NCBI GenBank assembly: GCA_010157825.1
Contig: VFSE01000072.1
Span: forward strand, 248,001-312,000
Source: Vickermania ingenoplastis
Taxonomy: Eukaryota; Euglenozoa; Kinetoplastea; Trypanosomatida; Trypanosomatidae
Length of the DNA: 64,000 nt
Direction of reading: 5' to 3'
The notes beneath the pieces were generated by a model. The model was given only the letters and a program-made list of their open reading frames with translations. It was not told the DNA's origin and did not search any database. The translations under genes were made by a program, and so were the position numbers. Below are positions 37,730 to 45,957 of this stretch, in pieces (position 1 is the stretch's first letter; every line of letters starts with the position of its first letter).

Positions 37730-39586
37730 TTATCGGTCATCGCGGCGCTTGCGGGTCGGGCTGGTGCCAGCGGTGGCGGCGGCCTCCTTCTCGCGGCGGC
37801 GGCGAGCCGCGCGCTCTTCCCGGTCGCGCTTGCTGATGAGCCGGAGCTCCATCTGCTTGCGGATCTCGTCGTGCGACACCACCTTATCCTCGGCGAGGTC
37901 TGCCATAAGGCTATGGTTCTCGGCCCCAAGGTGGGCGTTCGGTAGGCCCGTCTGCCGCACAATCTTCTGCGCGTTCACCGCGTTGTGCTCCGTGGAGGGT
38001 ACCACGGGGAGGATGGGCGGGACACGGAGATCGGGGTCGAGCATGGAGATGGGCGAGACCTCACGCGGGGGCTGCATGATGAGCTGGCCGTCTTCGTCCT
38101 CCACCGGGGCCCCCATCGGCCCGCTCGAGAGCCCGTCCATGGTGAGCGCACCGCCCCGCTCGGCCATCAGCTCCATGCGTCGCACCTCCATGCGGTGGTG
38201 GCGCTGGAAGGCGAGAAGAATCTGCGTGGCGCGCTCCTCAATACTGCCGAGGAAGGCGAGCAGGTTGCTCTCGGTACACGTCTCCTGGGGGTTGTGCGAC
38301 TCGAGCTTGTCGCAGCCGATGCGGGTGTACACATCCTCGGTGGTGCCCAGAGCGATGGCGAGGGAGTCACGCTGACGTGCCACCGTCTGGCGGATCGCCT
38401 CGAGCTGCCCCTCGGTGCTGGCGAGCTTCTCTTCGAGGTCTTTGATGAGACGGCGCTGGTGGGCCTCCGCCTCGCTGTCCTCCTGAATGAGCAGCTGAAG
38501 GTCTCGGATGTCGTCGGAGAGCGACTCGCGGGTGGTAGTGAGTTCATTGATCTTCTTGTAGAGGGAGAAGTTGCTGTCACCGAGGTGCCTGTACTCCTCG
38601 CGGAGAACGTCAGGGCTCTCCTCCTGCGTCGCATCGCGGATCTGCGTCATGATGTCTGTAATCGTGAAGACCTCCTTGTCGACGCTAAGAGCGTTGGCGG
38701 CGCTGTCAGCCCCCTCCTCCTCGTCGCTCTCCTCCTGCGTGCGGCGGCCCACGATGTTCTTGTTCTGCGGGGTACCGATTTGGCGGGGCTCCATGTTGCG
38801 CATCGCCTCCTCGTCCGCCAGGCGCATCTCCAGCTCGTACTCTCGTCCCTCCAGCTCCAGCTGCATGCTGGTCTGCTCATCCCGCATGATCTTGATCTCT
38901 ACCATTGCCACATCGAGCTGGCGCACCTGGTCCCTGTACTCCGCCTCCTGCTCTGCGATCTGCTGCTTGAACTGCTCGACCAGCCGGAGGTACTCATCCC
39001 GCTCATCCATGTCCTTGTTGCTCTGCTCGAGCCGCTCGGCCATGATGCGCTTCTTGGCACGCAGGTCCTCGTCTAGTTTCTTGTGGACACGCTGAAAAAC
39101 CCGGCGTTCCCCTCGGATGATGTCGATCTGATCCCGCAGCTCCTTGTTGTAGGAGAGGGCATCATTAAACTTGCACAGCGCCTGGTCCAGACGGCCCTCC
39201 AGGATGGTTACCTGGCGGGAGACGGCGTCCGCGTGCTCCTTTTCTACATTGACACCACCCTTCATCTTGCGGCTGTGGAGCAGGTCGATACGGGCGAGCT
39301 GGAAGCGCTTCACAAGATCATTTTTCCGAATTTTTTCGAACTGGTAGCGCCGTTCGAGGGCATCCACTTCCCCTTGCAGGACGGCGAGCTTATCTGCTTT
39401 CACGTAGTCGTAGTTGGCACCGGCGAGGCCTGCGATATCTTTCTTGAGTGTGTCGTTCTCCTCCTGGATAATGCGGATCTGCTCCATCTGCTTCATGGCT
39501 TGGTTCTGCCCGGCGAGAATGTTGTCGGCAACGATGGAGCGGCGGTCGCTCCCCGCGCCGAAGGTGCTCGGCTTTCGGGCTGACAT
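37730..39586 (-). CDS. Outer dynein arm docking complex coiled-coil protein (ODA1/CCDC114/CCDC63-like)
   Basis: The 618-residue protein is predicted coiled coil from about residue 30 to 270 and again from 310 to 440. The segment around IIRGERRVFQRVHKKLDEDL (about 155-174) matches the family motif (..LR.ER..F...Y.KLE..L) of the ODA1/DC2, CCDC114 and CCDC63 proteins, which anchor outer dynein arms on doublet microtubules. KADKLAVLQGEVDALERRY and the RIDLLHSRKMKGGVN block also fit. An acidic break near 290-300 is followed by a second helical region, and the tail is basic (RRRREKEAAATAGTSPTRKRR). No membrane span is seen. It belongs with DNAAF4 in the same unit as evidence of a dynein-driven flagellum. 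The exact paralogue (DC1-like or DC2-like) cannot be settled by eye. Confidence 0.82.
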   Translation of the reverse strand: MSARKPSTFGAGSDRRSIVADNILAGQNQAMKQMEQIRIIQEENDTLKKDIAGLAGANYDYVKADKLAVLQGEVDALERRYQFEKIRKNDLVKRFQLARIDLLHSRKMKGGVNVEKEHADAVSRQVTILEGRLDQALCKFNDALSYNKELRDQIDIIRGERRVFQRVHKKLDEDLRAKKRIMAERLEQSNKDMDERDEYLRLVEQFKQQIAEQEAEYRDQVRQLDVAMVEIKIMRDEQTSMQLELEGREYELEMRLADEEAMRNMEPRQIGTPQNKNIVGRRTQEESDEEEGADSAANALSVDKEVFTITDIMTQIRDATQEESPDVLREEYRHLGDSNFSLYKKINELTTTRESLSDDIRDLQLLIQEDSEAEAHQRRLIKDLEEKLASTEGQLEAIRQTVARQRDSLAIALGTTEDVYTRIGCDKLESHNPQETCTESNLLAFLGSIEERATQILLAFQRHHRMEVRRMELMAERGGALTMDGLSSGPMGAPVEDEDGQLIMQPPREVSPISMLDPDLRVPPILPVVPSTEHNAVNAQKIVRQTGLPNAHLGAENHSLMADLAEDKVVSHDEIRKQMELRLISKRDREERAARRRREKEAAATAGTSPTRKRRDDR

Positions 39587-39645
39587 TTCTTTCGTTGTTG
39601 TTCACCGTCAAAGCAAAACAGCAAAAGAAGAAATTGGCTCTGAGG

Positions 39646-39680
<35 letters not shown>

Positions 39681-40838
39681 AGAGAGAGCGGAGGGAAAAG
39701 GAGCTAGACTGCAAAGAAAAGGAAGCAAAGGACAAGGCAACGAAACAATACTATACTACAGTAAAAAGGGAAGTATGGCGTGTCCTTCTTCTAGCTATAC
39801 AAAAATTATGGAGAGGAGCTGCAGAGTATGTACCTTCTCTATAGTATAGACAGTGGTGCTTTCCTTCTATTATACGTGTCTTCTGTCAAAACAGAAAAAA
39901 AAAAGAATAATAAAAGAAACCTTTAAGAGAAAGAAGTAATATATATAATATAATAATATTATATATTCAAAAACAACAGTAAAAAAAGCGAGGGAGAGAG
40001 AAGGCAAATGCAAGTAGATGATATGTACCCTTTGAGTCACGAAGCCTTCTCTAGTGAGTTACTCCGTCTTGTCATCCTTCTTGAAGAAGTGTGTTGTTGT
40101 TGTTGTTGTTGTTGTTCGCTGCTATTCCCTTTTTGGTGATTAATGGGGGTGATGATTGGGGATAGGGGGTGAGGTAAGGCGTTAAGGGGCCCCCGGAGAA
40201 TCGTAGTCACAGGGGCTTTTGTTGATAGATAGGATAGAAGGTGAGATCACAGCCCTCTCCTCCTCGTGTGGGTGGGGGGGAGCGGCGTCTACGGGGATCC
40301 TTCTGCGAGGGTGTGGGATGGGGAGGGGGAGAAGGAGGGAAGAGAATCTCTGAAACAGTGTGCTAAGAAATCTATGCCGGGTTGATTGGTGTAAATGTCT
40401 TGTTGCTATTTTCTTTATAACAAAAAAAAAAATGTTTATTAGTATTATTGTTTGTTTGTGTGTGTGTGTTTGTTCGTTGCTATAATTATTTGACCTTTTT
40501 TTTCTCTTTTGTGCCCCACTAGAAGGTTGGTATCGACGACACGATAATGATAGCGTGTTGCAGCACATGACTCTGGCGGCTCTTCACCATCATTCACACC
40601 ATCTTTCACAACGAAAAATAAGAGTAATAATAATAATAATAATAATGATAATGTGTTTGCGAAGAGAGACATTTCTCAACAACAAAAAAAAAAGAAGAGA
40701 GAGAAAGAAACAAAGGGAAGAGGGAGGGGTAGTCAACGCACTACGGCGTTGCACCGCATCTTGCCTTGTGTATTCCTCTTCCTTTGGACTCTTCATTTTC
40801 ACCCCACACTTCTCTTCTCTTCTCTTCTCTCTCTCTCT
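39587..40838 (-). other. Long intergenic region rich in simple repeats
   Basis: It holds (TG)15 at 39649-39678, an AT-rich patch at 39940-39966, (GTT)n at 40092-40116, (AAT)n at 40626-40646 and TCTCT repeats at 40811-40838 that run into the ubiquitin hydrolase stop. A T/C tract in the transcript (39611-39632) lies just upstream of the docking-protein ATG; the exact acceptor is unclear. No gene or RNA gene is supported. Confidence 0.45.
39649..39678. repeat. (TG)15 microsatellite
   Basis: A perfect dinucleotide run 63 bp upstream of the docking-complex gene; on the transcript it is (CA)n within the region that carries its splice signals. Confidence 0.95.
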
Positions 40839-43800
40839 TTACTTATTTCTCTCTTTGATTTCTTTTTCTTTCTTCTCTTCCCTCCTGATGGCGTTGCCCT
40901 GCAATCGCCCGGCACTCTTGCCTAGCTCAGGCCCCCGATGTTCATAGGGGGTGCGCTCCGTGGCGCTCCTCTTCACCAGCATATCCTCGCGCTCGAAGCA
41001 GAGCACGTACGCGTTAGTGCGCGACACCGAGCTACTGTCGAGGAGGTGGGCGTGACTGTCGTTGAAGTTCGCCCACGTCCTCTGTGGGGTGACGAGCGCA
41101 CTGGCGGTGTAGTGCCCAAAGTCCAAGGTCCCTGAATGGTACAGGACACCCTTCAGCTGGTACGTGGAGGGCTGCAACAGATCGGCCTCCTCGTCCAGGT
41201 ACGGCTTGAGATCGAGTCGGTCGGGGAAATTAATGTGCGCTGAGTTCTTCACCGCCCGGTCGCCGTGCTGCTTGAATCGCCGGAAGGACAGGATAAGGCA
41301 AGGCGGTAGGCGAAACAGCGTGCGCCGCGTCTCGGCGGTGACGAACGCCTTGCAGGACGGGCAGTACCAGGAGTCGTCCCCACTCAGCGTGTTTGGCGCC
41401 TGCAGCGCCATCTGCAGCGACGCCTCTAGGGTGGTGTCGAACTGCAGCAGCTCCGTCTTGTCGCCTACCAGGAAGCCGAGGGCCGTGTAGCCTACCTCCT
41501 CCTCCGCTGGGATGCACTCCTCCTCCTTATACAGAATGAGCACCACGAGCGGCGCCTGGGCCCCTGTGTGGCCGGCGGCCGCCATCGCGTCGTAGTACTT
41601 GTGTGCCCAGCCATCCCCGTTCAGCCGCTGCTCTCGCGTGACCTCGAGGAATCGGTCCTTCGTCAGCCCACTTTGGAACTTAGAAGAGTCCCAGGCGTGT
41701 GTAGGTGGCGGTGGGGGCGGCGCCGCCGCCGCCGCCGCCGTCGCGCCTGGCGAGAGGTCTAACGCCACTACCTTCAGAGACACCTTCTTGCGCGGCGGCT
41801 TGGCCGGGGCGTACGGGTCCCCCGTTTCCTCGTCCTCCAGTGTCGCTGGCACCGCCGGTGCGAGGGGTGCATTGGAAACATCGCACATCAGCAGCTCCTC
41901 CTTCGCTTCCGGCTCTGACAGCGGTGCGGTGTAGTAGGGCGCCACGTCCCCAGACAAGAGCGTCTCGCCCAGCTCCCGGGCACGCTTCAAAATCGCTCTC
42001 GACAAGGGCGCGGCGTCCCCCTCATCCTCGCCCGGCCTGCGCTGGCGAGAGGCGGCGACGGTGTCCGCGAGGTCCTCCATGAACACCAGCTCGGCGTCCA
42101 CCACCACGGGGCTCGTGGCGCTGATGAGGTTTGTCGAGGAGGACCGGGGAGCAAAGCAGTAGTACACAGGGGCCGACGGCGGTGGCAGTGTGGGGGAGCG
42201 AGGCGGAGAGGGCGGAAGCGTCACGCCATCGGCGGCCAGGGGCGGCAGCCGGGTGGAGGCCCCCTCAGCGCAGCGGGCGTAGAGAAAGTACTCGTTGGGG
42301 AATCCTTCGTGGTCCCAGCCGCAGACGTACTCCACGTGGAACTCAAAGGCGGGAGGGGTCCCTCCCGTCTGCATCTCCTCGTCCAGCTCCGCCGCGCCGA
42401 ACTCGCGGAGAGTGGCCACGGTGTCCGCCAGCAGCTTGTTGCGCTCCACCATCCGCATCACCTGCTCCACGCGGCTGGGGGGCAGCGGGGGATTGCCGGT
42501 GGCCCGCCCAACGAGCCCCGGGATCCTCATGGAGGCCTCAAAGCGCATAAAGCTCTGCTTGTACGACATGGGCTCGGCAGCGTCGTTGGCTTGTGGCGGT
42601 ATGGGGTGGCAAGCGGTGAGATCGAGGAGGACGTGGACTTTGGCCGTGACGGGGACGGGAACCTCTTTTATCGGGACGGAGAGGCTTGAGTCTTGCTCAA
42701 ACACCACGCTACAGCGGTGGCATGTGGCGCACTCGAACCTAGACTTCGACTGGTGGAAGAAGAGTGCGGGAATGAAGGAGCTGCGGTTGGCCAGGAAATC
42801 GTCCCAATAGAGCTGCGAGAGCTCCGGGGCGGGAATGCGGTAGTCTGTATCCTGCCGCTCCCGATACCGCGGGGCGACGCAGGTGTTGAGTTCCTCGCAG
42901 ACGCAGTCCAGCAGTTCATCAATAAATTCTGTCGCGTCTTGTTGGTGGTATCCAATGTAGCGAGACCGGCGGAGCTCCATTTGCTGTTTGAAGGAAAACG
43001 TATCCACCACGGTCTGCGTGCCGCACCACATGGAGACAAACAGTTCCTGCAGCGCGACGCCCACACCGGTGAAGCGCTTGTTGGAGAGCATTTGGTTCAC
43101 GAGTTGCTCTCGGAAGCTGTCCAGATGTGCCAGGCACTGCAAGGCGCCGTTCATGAAGCAGGTGTTGCCCACGTTGGTCAGCCCACTCAGCCCGGGGTGG
43201 CGCGGTACGAGCGGCACCATGGCGAGGCGTGGCACCCGTGTGCTCCCCTCCTCCGCCTCCTCCGCTGACGTGCTCGGCTCCGGCACGGCGCAGCGCCGAA
43301 AGTTAGCCCGCAGGGTCAGGTCGACCATCCGGGCGCCGTCCTCCAACGGGTACGGTAGCTTGTGCTTCTGACAGTAGTTCTTTATATTGAGCAGCACGCT
43401 GCCCACCGTATCAAACATGGGATCCACTGCGGGCAGCGGGGCACGGCCGGAGGACTTCGCCACGTCGGATGCCGTGCGGCACGCCTGGAGAGGTGGCGCA
43501 AATTGCTGGACCTCGAGGAAAGCGACGGAAACGACCACCTCGCCCGTCATTCCTTGCCGGCTACGCGCATCGTAGTCCCCGCCCGTAGCGCCCAGCCAGA
43601 TGGCCTCTTCATCTGCTGTGAGCTCCCCCTCCTCCTTTGCCTGGGCGAAGCAGCTGCGGATAACATCAGCAATGCTGGTGCACGGCAGGGCGGTGATGGA
43701 GATGCAGACGATTTTGGTGTCCGACACAATCTCAATCTCTTTCCTCCCTACCTTCAGGGTAGAGGCCTCCGATGAGGGCTTGCGCTCAAAGTGTACTTCC

Positions 43801-45224
43801 ACATTTATCATGGGTGGCCGCACAAGTTCTGCCAGTTGCTCACGGGTCTGGAAGGCGCCGTAGGCCGTGACCTTTGGGCCGGCCCCAAAGGTTGCAGCCA
43901 GGAAGTCGAACACCACTGCTGGAAGCACCTCCACCGGCGCTAATGCGCTATCGGCGCCCCCCATCTCCTGTTCATCGTCTTGTGATTCAGGTACGACGGA
44001 TGCGATGTCGTCGGCACGAATCCGATGTCGCACAGGCGAGTTAGGCGACGCGGCGCACGCCAGCATGAGCTCGACGGCGTCGAGGGTTCGAATGGGGCCG
44101 GGAGGCACAGGCACCACTGTCGTCTCGTCCTCGTTCCCGCTGTCCATAAAGGGGGAGAAGGGGGAGGTGCGGCGCACAACCGCCGTGGCGCGACAGGTGG
44201 ATATCCACTGCAGCAGCTCCGTCATCCAGCTGGTCGGGACGGCCACGCCACGCGGCCGGCCCTTGGCGTCCTGGGCCCTAACCTCGAACTCGAGCATGCC
44301 GTGCAGGTCGTACAGAAACTCGTGGAATTCTTCACCGCCCATTACGCTCCTATACACTGGCGCACGCACATCCACAACGCGCAGCAGCTCCTCGTCGGGC
44401 ACTGGGGTGCGAGGGCCGTCAGCATACAGATCCTCCTCCGGGTCCGCGGCAGGGGGCACCTTGAGGCGACGAAATAGAGGCACCGGCGACACGACACGCC
44501 AGAGGACCTTGAAGCCCTGCGTGATGCCCTGCATCATGGGGTACCACGTACTGACCCAGCGCACCGTGTCCACCAGCAGCACCGCTGAGAGGATCTCGGG
44601 GCTCAGTGTGGCCCCCGCTTCGACCTCCGCAGCTCGCGCGTACACTTCTGGATACAGGGCGGCGAAGGTCCGGTTGGCACCTGCAAGCTCCTCGCCGAAC
44701 GGCGCCGACACCCACTCCAGCATGGCCCGGCCAGTCCACTCGAAGAGAACGTCAAGTCGCGTGACTTTGCCGAGCCCCAGTTCCGGGAGCACCATGCAGA
44801 GCGTGTTGGCGTACAGCCGCCGCCAGGTACGGAGATCCAGTATGCCCATCTCCGCCGGCTTGCGGAAGAACGGCGGATGAAAGATGGAGCGGGCGAGGAG
44901 GTGTGCCACGGTGAACCAACGCTGTTCCTCGTCCGTTACCAGCCCAAGCGGCGCGGGGTCCGCCGGGGATGCGCGGTCCACCGTGAGCGCTGTGGTAACA
45001 CCAGTACAGCGTCGCTTGAGGCAATTGTCGGTGCCATCGAAGTACTCGAACGTCCGTTGCACCTCTTCGAACAGGTTTTCAAAGGTAACCACAAAGGGGC
45101 TGCCGTTGTCTTGAAAGTACGCCGCCAGCGCTCCGGGAGGCTGCGCAACTACGCTGGGCTCATCATGGGGTTGTTGGGCGCTAGAGCCCGTGCTGCTGGT
45201 GCTGCTGCTACTTTTGCTGTTCAT
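40839..45224 (-). CDS. Ubiquitin-specific protease (USP, peptidase C19)
   Basis: The 1,461-residue protein contains a complete USP core in its C-terminal half. The Cys box is GLTNVGNTCFMNGALQCL with catalytic C689; the QQD box is YIGYHQQDATEFIDELLD; the His box is GTLDFGHYTASA with catalytic H1371, followed by WANFNDSHAH with the third-residue Asn/Asp. Two CxxC pairs (FECATCHRCS and WYCPSCKAF) form the zinc ribbon of the fingers subdomain. The N-terminal 650 residues are unfamiliar helical and mixed segments and probably target the enzyme; USPs with long N-termini use such regions for substrate choice. Inserts between fingers and palm are Pro/Ala-rich. The last 18 residues (Lys/Glu/Arg) are encoded by a CTCTT-type simple repeat that continues into the 3' flank. 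It removes ubiquitin from proteins; the substrate is unknown. Confidence 0.95.
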   Translation of the reverse strand: MNSKSSSSTSSTGSSAQQPHDEPSVVAQPPGALAAYFQDNGSPFVVTFENLFEEVQRTFEYFDGTDNCLKRRCTGVTTALTVDRASPADPAPLGLVTDEEQRWFTVAHLLARSIFHPPFFRKPAEMGILDLRTWRRLYANTLCMVLPELGLGKVTRLDVLFEWTGRAMLEWVSAPFGEELAGANRTFAALYPEVYARAAEVEAGATLSPEILSAVLLVDTVRWVSTWYPMMQGITQGFKVLWRVVSPVPLFRRLKVPPAADPEEDLYADGPRTPVPDEELLRVVDVRAPVYRSVMGGEEFHEFLYDLHGMLEFEVRAQDAKGRPRGVAVPTSWMTELLQWISTCRATAVVRRTSPFSPFMDSGNEDETTVVPVPPGPIRTLDAVELMLACAASPNSPVRHRIRADDIASVVPESQDDEQEMGGADSALAPVEVLPAVVFDFLAATFGAGPKVTAYGAFQTREQLAELVRPPMINVEVHFERKPSSEASTLKVGRKEIEIVSDTKIVCISITALPCTSIADVIRSCFAQAKEEGELTADEEAIWLGATGGDYDARSRQGMTGEVVVSVAFLEVQQFAPPLQACRTASDVAKSSGRAPLPAVDPMFDTVGSVLLNIKNYCQKHKLPYPLEDGARMVDLTLRANFRRCAVPEPSTSAEEAEEGSTRVPRLAMVPLVPRHPGLSGLTNVGNTCFMNGALQCLAHLDSFREQLVNQMLSNKRFTGVGVALQELFVSMWCGTQTVVDTFSFKQQMELRRSRYIGYHQQDATEFIDELLDCVCEELNTCVAPRYRERQDTDYRIPAPELSQLYWDDFLANRSSFIPALFFHQSKSRFECATCHRCSVVFEQDSSLSVPIKEVPVPVTAKVHVLLDLTACHPIPPQANDAAEPMSYKQSFMRFEASMRIPGLVGRATGNPPLPPSRVEQVMRMVERNKLLADTVATLREFGAAELDEEMQTGGTPPAFEFHVEYVCGWDHEGFPNEYFLYARCAEGASTRLPPLAADGVTLPPSPPRSPTLPPPSAPVYYCFAPRSSSTNLISATSPVVVDAELVFMEDLADTVAASRQRRPGEDEGDAAPLSRAILKRARELGETLLSGDVAPYYTAPLSEPEAKEELLMCDVSNAPLAPAVPATLEDEETGDPYAPAKPPRKKVSLKVVALDLSPGATAAAAAAPPPPPPTHAWDSSKFQSGLTKDRFLEVTREQRLNGDGWAHKYYDAMAAAGHTGAQAPLVVLILYKEEECIPAEEEVGYTALGFLVGDKTELLQFDTTLEASLQMALQAPNTLSGDDSWYCPSCKAFVTAETRRTLFRLPPCLILSFRRFKQHGDRAVKNSAHINFPDRLDLKPYLDEEADLLQPSTYQLKGVLYHSGTLDFGHYTASALVTPQRTWANFNDSHAHLLDSSSVSRTNAYVLCFEREDMLVKRSATERTPYEHRGPELGKSAGRLQGNAIRREEKKEKEIKERNK

Positions 45225-45957
45225 TGCAATTGGCGGTGGCTGGGCGCAGATAAATCTACCCGCTGGCTCGAACTTCTCGTATCTCTCTGAGTGTGTCGGA
45301 AGGGACCCCTAAGGCAGCTGAATGGAACGCTCTCTCTCTCTCTCTCTCTCTCGCGAGGGCCACGTTGCAGCGTGGCGTGACGAAGACGGGGAACAAGAAG
45401 ATGTTGGTACGCCCTCTGGGGCTGGGGGTGTTCAACTACCCAAACCGTTCAGCAAGCAGCGTACAAACCCTACGTAAGGGGTGGGAGGTACGGGCGAAGT
45501 TGAAGCGCAACGCAGAAGATATAAACTGGATAAGTGGCCGGGGGCCAAAACGATAAGAACAACGGTCGTTAATATGGATATATTTCTTGTTGTTGTTGCC
45601 TATATTTCTCTAGTGGCGATTATCCGTATTCAAGTATCAGCAATGTAAACGTACTCGAAAGGTGAAACTATAATAAACCTGTTAAGCGAAACACGAACAA
45701 TGTCAACTGTTCTATGGAAGCGAGGAGGAGAGAGAGAGAGTAGGAGAGGAAGAGGAAAATGGCCAGTGTTGATGCAGAGCAAAAGACCTAGTAGCGAATC
45801 AGTCGATGGTATAGAGACTTCTTCCGAGAGTTGCTGAGTTTCAACAGCACTTGTAAACACATTTTTTTGTTTGTTTGTTTGTTTGTTTGAATCATGATGT
45901 GTGCACGGTTGGCTTGTCGGGAGTTCGCCAACGCCTCGGCCTTCTCTTTCTTTCTCT
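45225..45957 (-). other. Intergenic region with simple repeats
   Basis: Plus-strand (TC)n lies at 45330-45352, (GA)n at 45729-45740 and (GTTT)n at 45869-45889. No clean acceptor was found upstream of the ubiquitin hydrolase ATG; the nearest tract is weak (about 45297-45316). The rest is the 3' flank of the FG-GAP gene. No gene is seen. Confidence 0.4.

Noticed and set aside
37985-39076. 363-codon open frame on the plus strand
   Set aside because: Antisense shadow of the docking-complex coiled coil; Leu/Val-rich as expected for the reverse of Glu/Lys/Gln helices.
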